Assembly: GCF_029227915.1 (NCBI RefSeq)
Contig: NC_079883.1
Coordinates: 31,250,001-31,314,000 of the forward strand
Direction: 5' to 3'
Origin: Hydractinia symbiolongicarpus
Taxonomy: Eukaryota > Cnidaria > Hydrozoa > Anthoathecata > Hydractiniidae
Length of the DNA stretch: 64,000 nucleotides
Shown: one piece after another, positions 21,975 through 36,357 of the stretch
Numbering within the stretch: the stretch's first letter is position 1
Layout: each line of letters starts with the position of its first letter
Notes under the pieces: generated by a model
Told to the model about the DNA's origin: nothing
Databases searched by the model: none
What the model saw: only the letters and a program-made list of their open reading frames with translations
Position numbers and translations under genes: made by a program

Positions 21975-24900
21975 AAAATCGTTCGGGAAATGAGTTTACT
22001 CCCTGGGTACTTTCTTTGTATACTTTTGATTATACGGGCCGAGTCCGGGGTTTACGGGAAATGGCGGGTTTTCGTTTGCCGGCGATTAAACTTCTTTTAT
22101 TCAGTGTCTCATCAAAAATGAAAACATTTTTGAAAACTACAAGTCTCATGCGTTTTAGTGGTGAAAAAATAATATAAAAAATCGTTCGGGAAATGAGTTT
22201 ACACTCTGGGTACTTTCTTTGTATACTTTTGAGTATACGGGCCGAGTCCGGGATTTACGGGAAATCGCAGGTTTTCGTTTGCCGGCGATTAAACTTCCTT
22301 CATTCAGCGTCTCATCAAAAATGAAAACAATTTTAAAAACTACAAGTCTCATGCGCTTTAGTGGTGAAATATTAATTTAAAAAATCGTTCTGGAAATGTG
22401 TTTACACCCTGGGTACTTTCTTTGTACACTTTTGACTATACGGGCCGAGTCCGGGGTTTACGGGAAATGGCGGGTTTTCGTTTGCCGGGGATTAAACTTC
22501 TTTTATTCAGCGTCTCATCAAAAATGAAAACATTTTTGAAAACTACAAGTCTCATGCGTTTTAGTGGTGAAAAAAAAAATTAAAAAATCGTTCGGGAAAT
22601 GAGTTTACTCCCTGGGTACTTTCTTTGTATACATTCGACTATACGGGCCAAGCCCGGGATTTACGGGAAATGGCGGGTTTTCGTTTGCCGGCGATTAAAC
22701 TTCTTTTATTCAGCGTCTCATCAAAAATGAAAACATTTTTGAAAACTACAAGTCTCATGCGTTTTAGTGGTGAAAAAAAAAATTAAAAAATCGTTCGGGA
22801 AATGAGTTTACTCCCTGGGTACTTTCTTTGTATACATTCGACTATACGGGCCAATCCCGGGATTTACGGGAAATCGCGGGTTTTCCTTTGCCGGCGATTA
22901 AACTTCTTTTATTCCGCGTCTCATCAAAAATGAAAACATTTTTGAAAACTACAAGTCTCATGCGTTTTAGTGGTGAAAAAATAATATAAAAAATCGTTCG
23001 GGAAGTGAGTTTACTTCCTGGGTACTTTCTTTGTATACTTTTAACTATACGGGCCAAGCCCAGGATTTACGGGAAATGGCGGGTTTTCGTTTGCCGGCGA
23101 TTAAATTTCTTTTATTCAGTGTCTCATCAAAAATGAAAACATTTTTGAAAACTACAAGTCTCATGCGTTTTAGTGGTGAAAAAATAATATAAAAAATCGT
23201 TCGGGAAATGAGTTTACACCCTGGGTACTTTCTTTGTATACTTTTGAGTATACGGGCCGAGTCCGGGATTTACGGGAAATCGCAGGTTTTCGTTTGCCGG
23301 CGATTAAACTTCCTTCATTCAGCGTCTCATCAAAAATGAAAACATTTTTAAAAACTACAAGTCTCATGCGCTTTAGTGGTGAAATATTAATTTAAAAAAT
23401 CGTTCTGGAAATGTGTTTACACCCTGGGTACTTTCTTTGTACACTTTTGACTATACGGGCCGAGTCCGAGATTTACGGGAAGTCGCAGGTTTTCGTTTGT
23501 CGGCGATTAAACTTCTTTTATTCAGCGTCTCATCAAAAATGAAAACATTTTTGAAAACTACAAGTCTCATGGGCTTTAGTGGTGAAATAATAATTTAAAA
23601 AATCGTTCGGGAAATGAGTTTACACCTTGGGTACTTTCTTTGTATACTTTTGACTATACGGGCCGAGTCCGGGATTTACGGGAAATCGCAGGTTTTCGTT
23701 TGCCGGCGATTAAACTTCTTTCATTCAGCGTCTCATCAAAAATGAAAACATTTTTGAAAACTACAAGTCTCATGCGTTTTAGTGGTGAAAAAATAATTTA
23801 AAAAATCGTTCGGGAAATGAGTTTACTCCCTGGGTACTTTCTTTGTATACTTTTGATTATACGGGCCGAGTCCGGGGTTTACGGGAAATGGCGGGTTTTC
23901 GTTTGCCGGCGATTAAACTTCTTTTATTCAGTGTCTCATCAAAAATGAAAACATTTTTGAAAACTACAAGTCTCATGCGTTTTAGTGGTGAAAAAATAAT
24001 ATAAAAAATCGTTCGGGAAATGAGTTTACACCCTGGGTACTTTCTTTGTATACTTTTGAGTATACGGGCCGAGTCCGGGATTTACGGGAAATCGCAGGTT
24101 TTCGTTTGCCGGCGATTAAACTTCCTTCATTCAGCGTCTCATCAAAAATGAAAACAATTTTAAAAACTACAAGTCTCATGCGCTTTAGTGGTGAAATATT
24201 AATTTAAAAAATCGTTCTGGAAATGTGTTTACACCCTGGGTACTTTCTTTGTACACTTTTGACTATACGGGCCGAGTCCGGGGTTTACGGGAAATGGCGG
24301 GTTTTCGTTTGCCGGGGATTAAACTTCTTTTATTCAGCGTCTCATCAAAAATGAAAACATTTTTGAAAACTACAAGTCTCATGCGTTTTAGTGGTGAAAA
24401 AAAAAATTAAAAAATCGTTCGGGAAATGAGTTTACTCCCTGGGTACTTTCTTTGTATACATTCGACTATACGGGCCAAGCCCGGGATTTACGGGAAATGG
24501 CGGGTTTTCGTTTGCCGGCGATTAAACTTCTTTTATTCAGCGTCTCATCAAAAATGAAAACATTTTTGAAAACTACAAGTCTCATGCGTTTTAGTGGTGA
24601 AAAAAAAAATTAAAAAATCGTTCGGGAAATGAGTTTACTCCCTGGGTACTTTCTTTGTATACATTCGACTATACGGGCCAATCCCGGGATTTACGGGAAA
24701 TCGCGGGTTTTCCTTTGCCGGCGATTAAACTTCTTTTATTCCGCGTCTCATCAAAAATGAAAACATTTTTGAAAACTACAAGTCTCATGCGTTTTAGTGG
24801 TGAAAAAATAATATAAAAAATCGTTCGGGAAGTGAGTTTACTCCCTGGGTACTTTCTTTGTATACTTTTAACTATACGGGCCAAGCCCAGGATTTACGGG

Positions 24901-24988
24901 AAATGGCGGGTTTTCGTTTGCCGGCGATTAAATTTCTTTTATTCAGTGTCTCATCAAAAATGAAAACATTTTTGAAAACTACAAGTCT
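21975..24988. repeat. 1827-bp (nine-monomer) higher-order repeat, one full and one shortened copy
   Basis: Matching monomers are offset by exactly 1827 bp, for example the GATTATACGGG monomer near 22028 and 23855 and the CCAATCCCGGG monomer near 22850 and 24677. The second copy jumps at about 24989 to a CATGGGCTTTAGTGG monomer, two monomers early relative to the equivalent array beside insert B. Confidence 0.8.
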
Positions 24989-25739
24989 CATGGGCTTTAG
25001 TGGTGAAATAATAATTTAAAAAATCGTTCGGGAAATGAGTTTACACCTTGGGTACTTTCTTTGTATACTTTTGACTATACGGGCCGAGTCCGGGATTTAC
25101 GGGAAATCGCAGGTTTTCGTTTGCCGGCGATTAAACTTCTTTCATTCAGCGTCTCATCAAAAATGAAAACATTTTTGAAAACTACAAGTCTCATGCGTTT
25201 TAGTGGTGAAAAAAAAAATTAAAAAATCGTTTGGGAAATGAGTTTACTCCAAGGGTACTTTCTTTGTACACATTCGACTATACGGGCCAAGCCCGGGATT
25301 TACGGGAAATCGCGGGTTTTCCTTTGCCGGCGATTAAACTTCTTTTATTCAGCGTCTCATCAAAAATGAAAACATTTTTGAAAACTACAAGTGTCATGCG
25401 TTTTAGTGGTGAAAAAATAATTTAAAAAATCGTTCGGAGAAATGAGTTTACTCCCTGGGTACTTTCTTTGTATACTTTTGGTTATACGGGCCGAGTCCGG
25501 GGTTTACGGGAAATGGCGGGTTTTCGTTTGCCGGCGATTAAACTTCTTTTATTCAGCGTCTCATCAAAAATGAAAACATTTTTGAAACTACAAGTCTCAT
25601 GCGTTTTAGTGGTGAAAAAATAATATAAAAAATCGTTCGGGAAGTGAGTTTACTCCCTGGGTACTTTCTTTGTATACTTTTGACTATACGGGCCAAGCCC
25701 GGGATTTACGGGAAATGGCGTGTTTTCGTTTTCCAGCGA

Positions 25740-28240
25740 TTAAACTTCTTTTATTCAGTGTCTCATCAAAAATGAAAACATTTTTGAAAACTACAAGTCT
25801 CATGGGCTTTAGTGGTGAAATAATAATTTAAAAAATAGTTCGGGAAATGAGTTTACACCCTGGGTACTTTCTTTGTATACTTTTGACTATACGGGCCGAG
25901 TCCGAGATTTACGGGAAATCGCAGGTTTTCGTTTGCCGGCGATTAAACTTCTTTCATTCAGCGTCTCATCAAAAATGAAATCATTTTTGAAAACTACAAG
26001 TCTAATGCGTTTTAGTGGTGAAAAAAAGAATTAAAAAATCGTTCGGGAAATGAGTTTACTCCCTGGGTACTTTCTTTGTATACTTTTAACTATACGGGCC
26101 AAGCCCAGGATTTACGGGAAATCGCGGGTTTTCGTTTGCCGGCGATTAAACTTCTTTTATTCAGTGTCTCATCAAAAATGAAAACATTTTTGAAAACTAC
26201 AAGTCTCATGCGTTTTAGTGGTGAAAAAATAATATAAAAAATCGTTCGGGAAATGAGTTTACACCCTGGGTACTTTCTTTGTATACTTTTGAGTATACGG
26301 GCCGAGTCCGGGATTTACGGGAAATCGCAGGTTTTCGTTTGCCGGCGATTAAACTTCCTTCATTCAGCGTCTCATCAAAAATGAAAACATTTTTAAAAAC
26401 TACAAGTCTCATGCGCTTTAGTGGTGAAATATTAATTTAAAAAATCGTTCTGGAAATGTGTTTACACCCTGGGTACTTTCTTTGTATACTTTTGACTATA
26501 CGGGCCGAGTCCGAGATTTACGGGAAATCGCAGGTTTTCGTTTGCCGGCGATTAAACTTCTTTCATTCAGCGTCTCATCAAAAATGAAATCATTTTTGAA
26601 AACTACAAGTCTCATGCGTTTTAGTGGTGAAAAAAAGAATTAAAAAATCGTTCGGGAAATGAGTTTACTCCCTGGGTACTTTCTTTGTATACATTCGACT
26701 ACACGGGCCAAGCCCGGGATTTAGGGGAAATCGCGGGATTTCGTTTGCCGGCGATTAAACCTCTTTCAGTAAGCGTCTCATCAAAAATGAAAACATTTTT
26801 GAAAACTACAAGTCTCATGCGTTTTAGTGGTGAAAAATTAATTTAAAAAATCGTTCGGAAAATGAGTTTACTCCCTGGGTACTTTCTTTGTATACTTTTA
26901 ACTATACGGGCCAAGCCCAGGATTTACGGGAAATCGCGGGTTTTCGTTTGCCGGCGATTAAACTTCTTTTATTCAGTGTCTCATCAAAAATGAAAACATT
27001 TTTGAAAACTACAAGTCTCATGGGCTTTAGTGGTGAAATAATAATTTAAAAAATAGTTCGGGAAATGAGTTTACACCCTGGGTACTTTCTTTGTATACTT
27101 TTGACTATACGGGCCGAGTCCGAGATTTACGGGAAATCGCAGGTTTTCGTTTGCCGGCGATTAAACTTCTTTCATTCAGCGTCTCATCAAAAATGAAATC
27201 ATTTTTGAAAACTACAAGTCTAATGCGTTTTAGTGGTGAAAAAAAGAATTAAAAAATCGTTCGGGAAATGAGTTTACTCCCTGGGTACTTTCTTTGTATA
27301 CTTTTAACTATACGGGCCAAGCCCAGGATTTACGGGAAATCGCGGGTTTTCGTTTGCCGGCGATTAAACTTCTTTTATTCAGTGTCTCATCAAAAATGAA
27401 AACATTTTTGAAAACTACAAGTCTCATGCGTTTTAGTGGTGAAAAAATAATATAAAAAATCGTTCGGGAAATGAGTTTACACCCTGGGTACTTTCTTTGT
27501 ATACTTTTGAGTATACGGGCCGAGTCCGGGATTTACGGGAAATCGCAGGTTTTCGTTTGCCGGCGATTAAACTTCCTTCATTCAGCGTCTCATCAAAAAT
27601 GAAAACATTTTTAAAAACTACAAGTCTCATGCGCTTTAGTGGTGAAATATTAATTTAAAAAATCGTTCTGGAAATGTGTTTACACCCTGGGTACTTTCTT
27701 TGTATACTTTTGACTATACGGGCCGAGTCCGAGATTTACGGGAAATCGCAGGTTTTCGTTTGCCGGCGATTAAACTTCTTTCATTCAGCGTCTCATCAAA
27801 AATGAAATCATTTTTGAAAACTACAAGTCTCATGCGTTTTAGTGGTGAAAAAAAGAATTAAAAAATCGTTCGGGAAATGAGTTTACTCCCTGGGTACTTT
27901 CTTTGTATACATTCGACTACACGGGCCAAGCCCGGGATTTAGGGGAAATCGCGGGATTTCGTTTGCCGGCGATTAAACCTCTTTCAGTAAGCGTCTCATC
28001 AAAAATGAAAACATTTTTGAAAACTACAAGTCTCATGCGTTTTAGTGGTGAAAAATTAATTTAAAAAATCGTTCGGAAAATGAGTTTACTCCCTGGGTAC
28101 TTTCTTTGTATACTTTTAACTATACGGGCCAAGCCCAGGATTTACGGGAAATCGCGGGTTTTCGTTTGCCGGCGATTAAACTTCTTTTATTCAGTGTCTC
28201 ATCAAAAATGAAAACATTTTTGAAAACTACAAGTCTCATG
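25740..28240. repeat. 1218-bp (six-monomer) higher-order repeat, two copies
   Basis: The two copies (about 25740-26957 and 26958-28175) match at an offset of 1218 bp. They include the distinctive AATGAAATCATTTTTG, AAAAAAAGAATTAAAA and TTTCAGTAAGCG variants. Parts of the same block recur again 2030 bp further on (for example 27433 and 29463), so the region to about 30 kb is a mosaic of reused monomer groups. Confidence 0.78.
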
Positions 28241-31200
28241 CGTTTTAGTGGTGAAAAAATAATATAAAAAATCGTTCGGGAAGTGAGTTTACTCCCTGGG
28301 TACTTTCTTTGTATACTTTTGACTATACGGGCCAAGCCCGGGATTTACGGGAAATGGCGTGTTTTCGTTTTCCAGCGATTAAACTTCTTTTATTCAGTGT
28401 CTCATCAAAAATGAAAACATTTTTGAAAACTACAAGTCTCATGGGCTTTAGTGGTGAAATAATAATTTAAAAAATAGTTCGGGAAATGAGTTTACACCCT
28501 GGGTACTTTCTTTGTATACTTTTGACTATACGGGCCGAGTCCGAGATTTACGGGAAATCGCAGGTTTTTGTTTGCCGGCGATTAAACTTCTTTCATTCAG
28601 CGTCTCATCAAAAATGAAATCATTTTTGAAAACTACAAGTCTAATGCGTTTTAGTGGTGAAAAAAAGAATTAAAAAATCGTTCGGGAAATGAGTTTACTC
28701 CCTGGGTACTTTCTTTGTATACTTTTAACTATACGGGCCAAGCCCAGGATTTACGGGAAATCGCGGGTTTTCGTTTGCCGGCGATTAAACTTCTTTTATT
28801 CAGTGTCTCATCAAAAATGAAAACATTTTTGAAAACTACAAGTCTCATGCGTTTTAGTGGTGAAAAAATTATATAAAAAATCGTTCGGGAAATGAGTTTA
28901 CACCCTGGGTACTTTCTTTGTATACTTTTGAGTATACGGGCCGAGTCCGGGATTTACGGGAAATCGCAGGTTTTCGTTTGCCGGCGATTAAACTTCTTTT
29001 ATTCAGTGTCTCATCAAAAATGAAAACATTTTTGAAAACTACAAGTCTCATGGGCTTTAGTGGTGAAATAATAATTTAAAAAATAGTTCGGGAAATGAGT
29101 TTACACCCTGGGTACTTTCTTTGTATACTTTTGACTATACGGGCCGAGTCCGAGATTTACGGGAAATCGCAGGTTTTCGTTTGCCGGCGATTAAACTTCT
29201 TTCATTCAGCGTCTCATCAAAAATGAAATCATTTTTGAAAACTACAAGTCTAATGCGTTTTAGTGGTGAAAAAAAGAATTAAAAAATCGTTCGGGAAATG
29301 AGTTTACTCCCTGGGTACTTTCTTTGTATACTTTTAACTATACGGGCCAAGCCCAGGATTTACGGGAAATCGCGGGTTTTCGTTTGCCGGCGATTAAACT
29401 TCTTTTATTCAGTGTCTCATCAAAAATGAAAACATTTTTGAAAACTACAAGTCTCATGCGTTTTAGTGGTGAAAAAATAATATAAAAAATCGTTCGGGAA
29501 ATGAGTTTACACCCTGGGTACTTTCTTTGTATACTTTTGAGTATACGGGCCGAGTCCGGGATTTACGGGAAATCGCAGGTTTTCGTTTGCCGGCGATTAA
29601 ACTTCCTTCATTCAGCGTCTCATCAAAAATGAAAACATTTTTAAAAACTACAAGTCTCATGCGCTTTAGTGGTGAAATATTAATTTAAAAAATCGTTCTG
29701 GAAATGTGTTTACACCCTGGGTACTTTCTTTGTATACTTTTGACTATACGGGCCGAGTCCGAGATTTACGGGAAATCGCAGGTTTTCGTTTGCCGGCGAT
29801 TAAACTTCTTTCATTCAGCGTCTCATCAAAAATGAAATCATTTTTGAAAACTACAAGTCTCATGCGTTTTAGTGGTGAAAAAAAGAATTAAAAAATCGTT
29901 CAGGAAATGAGTTTACTCCCTGGGTACTTTCTTTGTATACTTTTGAGTATATGGGCCGAATCCGGGATTTACGGGAAATCGCAGGTTTTCGTTTGCCGGC
30001 GATTAAACTTCCTTCATTCAGCGTCTCATCAAAAATGAAAACATTTTTAAAAACTACAAGTCTCATGCGCTTTAGTGGTGAAATATTAATTTAAAAAATC
30101 GTTCTGGAAATGTGTTTACACCCTGGGTACTTTCTTTGTACACTTTTGACTATACGGGCCGAGTCCGAGATTTACGGGAAGTCGCAGGTTTTCGTTTGCC
30201 GGCGATTAAACTTCTTTTATTCATCGTCTCATCAAAAATGAAAACATTTTTGAAAACTACAAGTCTCATGGGCTTTAGTGGTGAAATAATAATTTAAAAA
30301 ATCGTTCGGGAAATGAGTTTACACCCTGGGTACTTTCTTTGTATACTTTTGACTATACGGGCCGAGTCCGGGATTTACGGGAAATCGCAGGTTTTCCTTT
30401 GCCGGCGATTAAACTTCTTTTATTCACCGTCTCATCAAAAATGAAAAACATTTTTAAAAACTACAAGTCTCATGCGTTTTAGTGGTAAAAAAATAATTTA
30501 AAAAATCGTTCGGGAAATGAGTTTACTCACTGGGTACTTTCTTTGTATACTTTTGACTATACGGGCCGAGTCCGGGATTTACGGGAAGTCGCGGGTTTTC
30601 GTTTGAGGGCGATTAAACTTCTTTTATTCAGCGTCTCATCAAAAATGAAAACAGTTTTAAAAACTACAAGTCTCATGGGCTTTAGTGGTGAAATAATAAT
30701 TTAAAATATCGTTCGGAAAATGCGTTTACACCCTGGGTACTTTCTTTGTATACTTTTGACTATACGGGCCGAGTCCGGGATTTACGGGAAATCGCAGGTT
30801 TTCGTTTGCCGGCGATTAAACTTCTTTTATTCAGCGTCTCATCAAAAATGAAAACATTTTTGAAAACTACAAGTCTCATGTGCTATAGTGGTGAAATAAT
30901 AATTTAAAAAATCGTTCGGGAAATGAGTTTACTCCCTGGGTACTTTCTTTGTACACTTTTGACTATACGGGCCGAGTCCGAGATTTACGGGAAATGGCGG
31001 GTTTTCGTTTGCAGGCGATTAAACTTCTTTTATTCAGCGTCTGATTAAAAATGAAAACATTTTTGAAAACTACAAGTCTCAAGCGTTTTAGTGGTGAAAA
31101 GATAATTTAAAAAATCGTTTTGGAAATGAGTTTACTCACAGGGTATTTCTTGTATACATTCGGCTATACGGGTCAAGCCCGGGATTTACGGGAAATCGCG

Positions 31201-32999
31201 GGTTTTTGTTGGCCGGCGATTAAACCACTTTCATTAAGCGTCTCATCAAAAATGAAAACATTTCTGAAAACTACAAGTCTCATGCGTTTTAGTTGTGAAA
31301 AAATAATTTAAAAAGTCGTTCATGAAATAAGTTTACTCACTGGGTACTTTCTTTGTATACATTTGACTATACGGGCCGAGTCCGGGATTTACGGGAAATC
31401 GCGGTTTTTTGTTTGCCGGCGATTAAACTTCTTTTATTCAGCGTCTCATCAAAAATGAAAACACTTTTAAAAACTACAAGTCTCATGGGCTTTAGTGGTG
31501 AAATAATAATTTAAAAAATCGTTTGGGAAACGAGTTTACTCCCTGGGTACTTTCTTTGTATACTTTTGACTATACGGGTCGAGTCCGGGATTTACAGGTA
31601 ATCGCAGGTTTTCGTTTGCCGGCGATTAAACTTCTTTTATTCAGCGTCTCATCAAAAATGAAAACAATTTTGAAAACTACAAGTCTCATGCGTTTTAGTG
31701 GTGAAAAAATAATTTAAAAAATCGTTCGGGAAATTAGTTTACTCCCTGGGTACTTTGTTTGTACACTTTTGACTATACGGGCCAATCCCGGGATTTACGG
31801 GAAATCGCGGGTTTTCGTTTGCCGGCGATTAAACTTCTTTTATTCAGCGTCTCATCAAAAATGAAAACATTTTTGAAAACTACAAGTCTTATGCGTTTTA
31901 GTGGTGAAAATATAATTTAAAAAATCGTTCTGGAAATGAGTTTACTCACAGGGTACTTTCTTTGTATACATTCGACTATACGGGCCAAGCCCTGGATTTA
32001 CGGGAAATCGCGGGTTTTCGTTTGCCGGCGATTAAACCTCTTTCATTAAGCGTCTCATCAAAAATAAAAACATTTTTGAAAACTACAAGTCTCATGCGTT
32101 TTAGTGGTAAAAAAATTATTTAAAAAACCGTTCGGGAAATGAGTTTACTCCCTGGGTACTTTCTTTGTATACTTTTGACTATACGGGCCGAGTCCGGGGT
32201 TTACGGGAAATGGCGGGTTTTCGTTTGCCGGCGATTAAACCTCTTTCATTAAGCGTCTCATCAAAAATAAAAACATTTTTGAAAACTACAAGTCTCATGC
32301 GTTTTAGTGGTAAAAAAATTATTTAAAAAACCGTTCGGGAAATGAGTTTACTCCCTGGGTACTTTCTTTGTATACTTTTGACTATACGGGCCGAGTCCGG
32401 GGTTTACGGGAAATGGCGGGTTTTTGTTTAGCGGCGATTAAACTTCTTTTATTCAGCGTCTCATCAAAAATGAAAACATCTTTAAAAACTACAAGTCTCA
32501 TGCGTTCTAGTGGTGAAAAGATAATTTAAAAAATCGTTTTGGAAATGAGTTTACTCACAGGGTACTTTCTTGGTATACATTCGACTATACTTGCCAAGCC
32601 CGGGATTTACGGGAAATCGCGGGTTTTCGTTTGCCGGCGATTAAACCTTTTTCATTAAGCGTCTCATCAAGAATGAAAACATTTCTCAAAACTACAAGTC
32701 TCATGCGTTTTAGTGGTGAAAAAATAATTTAAAAAATCGTTCGGGAAATGAGTTTACTCCCTGGGTACTTTCGTTATATACTTTTGACTATACTGGCCAA
32801 GCCCGGGATTTACGGAAAATCGCGGGTTTTCGTTTGCCGGCGATTAAACCTCTTTCATTAAGCGTCTCATCAAAAATGAAAACATTTTTGAAAACTACAA
32901 GTCTCAAGCTTGTAGTGGTAAAAAGATAATATAAAAAATTGTTTTGGAATTGAGTTTACTCACAGGGTACTTTCTTTGTATACATTCGACTATACAGGC

Positions 33000-34089
33000 C
33001 AAGCCCGGGATTTACGGGAAATCGCGGGTTTTCGTTTGCCATCGATTAAGCTTCTTCTATTCAGCGTCTCATCAAAAATGAAAACATTTTTAAAAACTAC
33101 AAGTCTCATGGGCTTTAGTGGTGAAATAATAATTTAAAAAATCGTTCGGGAAATGAGTTTACACCCTGGGCACTTTCTTTGTATACTTTGCACTATACGG
33201 GCCGAGTCCGGGATTTACGGGAAATCGCAGGTTTTCGTTTGCCAGCGATTAAACTTCTTTTATTCAGCGTCTCATCAAAAATGAAAACATTTTTGAAAAC
33301 TACAAGTCTCATTCGTTTAGGAAATGAGTTTACACCCCGGGTACTTTCTTTGTATACTTTTGACTATACGGGCCAAGCCCGGGGTTTACGGGAAATGGCG
33401 GGTTTTCGTTTGCCGGCGATTAAACTTCTTTTATTCAGCGTCTCATCAAAAATGAAAACATTTTTAAAAACTACAAGTCTCATGCGCTTTAGTGGTGAAA
33501 AGATAATATAAAAAATTGTTTTGGAATTGAGTTTACTCACAGGGTACTTTCTTTGTATACATTCGACTATACAGGCCAAGCCCGGGATTTACGGGAAATC
33601 GCGGGTTTTCGTTTGCCATCGATTAAGCTTCTTCTATTCAGCGTCTCATCAAAAATGAAAACATTTTTAAAAACTACAAGTCTCATGGGCTTTAGTGGTG
33701 AAATAATAATTTAAAAAATCGTTCGGGAAATGAGTTTACACCCTGGGCACTTTCTTTGTATACTTTGCACTATACGGGCCGAGTCCGGGATTTACGGGAA
33801 ATCGCAGGTTTTCGTTTGCCAGCGATTAAACTTCTTTTATTCAGCGTCTCATCAAAAATGAAAACATTTTTGAAAACTACAAGTCTCATTCGTTTAGGAA
33901 ATGAGTTTACACCCCGGGTACTTTCTTTGTATACTTTTGACTATACGGGCCAAGCCCGGGGTTTACGGGAAATGGCGGGTTTTCGTTTGCCGGCGATTAA
34001 ACTTCTTTTATTCAGCGTCTCATCAAAAATGAAAACATTTTTAAAAACTACAAGTCTCATGCGCTTTAGTGGTGAAAAGATAATTTAAA
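33000..34089. repeat. 577-bp tandem duplication carrying a shortened monomer
   Basis: A block with a 32-bp-deleted monomer (junction CTCATTCGTTTAGGAAATGAG, at about 33317 and 33894) is duplicated in tandem at 577 bp, which is three monomers minus the deletion. The same deleted monomer occurs only once in the equivalent place left of insert A (junction near 16760). The tandem duplication therefore came after the 17.7-kb duplication, or one copy was lost on the A side. Confidence 0.8.
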
Positions 34090-35767
34090 AAATCGTTTTG
34101 GAAATGAGTTTACTCATAGGGTACTTTCTTTGTATACATTCGACTATACGGGCCAAGCCCGGGATTTACGGGAAATCGCGGGTTTTCCTTTGCCGGCGAT
34201 CAAACCACTTTCATTAAGCGTCTCATCAAAAATGAAAACATTTCTGAAAACTACAAGTCTCATGCGTTTTAGTGGTGAAAAAATAATTTAAAAAATCGGT
34301 CGGGAAATGAGTTTACTCCCTGGGTACTTTCTTTGTATACTTTTGACTATACGGCCGAGTCCGGGATTTACGGGAAATCGCGGGTTTTTGTTTGCCGGCG
34401 ATTAAAAATCTTTTATTCAGTGTCTCATCAAAAATGAAAACATTTTTGAAAACTACAAGTCTCATGCGATTTAGTGGTGAAAAAATAATATGAAAAAATC
34501 TTTCGGGAAAAGAGTTTACTCCCTGGGTACTTTCTTTGTTTACTTTTGACTATAGGGGCCAAGCCCGGGATTTACGGCAAATGGCGGGTTTTCGTTTGCG
34601 GGCGATTAAACTTCTTTTATTCAGTGTCTCATAAAAAATGAAAACATTTTTGAAAACTACAAGTCTCATGCGTTTTAGTGGTGAAATGATAATTTAAAAA
34701 ATCGTTTTGGAAACGAGTTTACTCACAGGGTACTTTCTTTGTATACATTCGACTATACGGGCCAAGCACGGGATTTACGGGAAATCGCGGGTTTTCGTTT
34801 GCCGGCGATTAAACCACTTTCATTAAGCGTCTCATCAAAAATGAAAAGATTTCTGAAAACTACAAGTCTCATGCGTTTTAGTGGTGAAAAAATATTTTAA
34901 AAAATCGTTCGGGAAATGAGTTTACTCCCTGGGTACTTTCTTTGTATACATTCGACTACACGTGCCAAACCCGGGATTTAGGGGAAATCGCTGGTTTTCG
35001 TTTGCCGGCAATTAAACCTCTTTCATTAAGCGTCTCATCAAAAATGAAAACATTTTTGAAAACTACAAGTTTCATGCGTTTTAGTGGTGAAAAAATAATT
35101 TAAAAAATCGTTCGGAAAATGAGTTTACTCCCTGGGTACTTTCTTTGTATACTTTTGACTATACCGGCCGAATCCGCGATTTACGGGAAATCGCGGGTTT
35201 TCGTTTGCCGGCGATTAAACTTCTTTTATTCAGCGTCCCATCAAAAATGAAAACATTTTTGAAAACTACAAGTCTCATGCGTTTTAGTGGTGAAAAGATA
35301 ATTTAAAAAAACGTTTTGGAAATGAGTTTACTCACAGTGTACTTTCTTTGTATACATTCGACTATACGGGCCAAGCCCGGGATTTACGGGAAATCGCGGG
35401 TTTTCGTTTGCCGGCGATTAAACTTCTTTTATTCAGCGTCTCATCAAAAATGAAAACATTTTTAAAAACTACAAGTCTCATGGGCTTTAGTGGTAAAATA
35501 ATAATTTAAAAAATCGTTCGGGAAATGAGTTTACACCCCGGGTACTTTCTTTGTATACTTTTGACTATACGGGCCAAGCCCGGGGTTTACGGGAAATGGC
35601 GGGTTTTCGTTTGCCGGCGATTAAACTTCTTTTATTCAGCGTCTCATCAAAGATGAAAACATTATTGAAAACTACAAGTCTCATGCGTTTTAGTGCTGAA
35701 AGGATAATTTAATATCAGCTACATGTGCATATGTAAAATTTTCGAATCATCGATTGAAACATTATAG

Positions 35768-36357
35768 AAAAAAATGTGGTGAAAAACTCATGCGAGTCAT
35801 AAAATCACCATCAGGGGTAACAATTTTAGTGCCTTTTAAATCATATTGTTACAGATCAATTCAGAAGTCCTTAGAAGTATTAACAAACAGGGAAGGATTT
35901 GAAACTGATTGCGAAAAATGGAGAAATTTGAAATCTTATCCAGATACATACAGTGACATTTTTGATGGTGAAATATGGAAAAAATTTTCACGCACAGGAG
36001 AATGGTATTTTTCAGAACCTACGCACTATGCAGTAATGTTAAATATAGATTGGTTTCAGCCGTTCAAACATTTGTCCAGTTATTCTATTGGTGGTATATA
36101 TCTCGTTGTTTTAAATCTTCCACGTGTTGAGCGATTTAAAAGAGAGAACGTTATTCTTGTTGGAATTATCCCAAATATGCAGAAAGAACCTCCAACTAAC
36201 ACCTTTATAGCACCTTTAATAAGTGAATTAAATACTGCATGGCATCAAGGATTCACTATTGTCTATGCGTTATCAGGAAAATTAGAAGTATTTCGATTAG
36301 CATTACTGTGTGTTGGATGTGATATACCCGCATGTAGAAAGTTATGTGGTTATTTAG
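35768..36357 (+). CDS. transposase exon 2, copy B
   Basis: This is nearly identical to exon 2 of copy A and fully open. I noticed one substitution, AGG to ACG (Arg to Thr) near 36022, in the stretch before HYAVMLNIDWF. All Transposase_21 landmarks, including FDGEIWKKF, NIDWFQPF and CDIPACRKLCGYLG, are intact. The acceptor TATAG at 35763-35767 and the donor GTGAGT at 36358 are kept. Confidence 0.78.

Larger units (their letters stand above)
21775..35712. repeat. 203-bp satellite array, middle block
   Basis: This is the same satellite as the left block, about 69 monomers in the same orientation, filling the whole interval between the two gene-bearing inserts. It starts at ATCGTTCTGG, immediately after insert A, and ends at ATAATTTAA, immediately before insert B. 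The last part (about 31.0-35.7 kb) resembles the DNA left of insert A (about 9.1-17.97 kb), with monomer gains and losses. The first part (21.8-25 kb) resembles the DNA right of insert B. This is as expected if insert and flanking satellite were duplicated together. No gene is supported. Confidence 0.97.
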
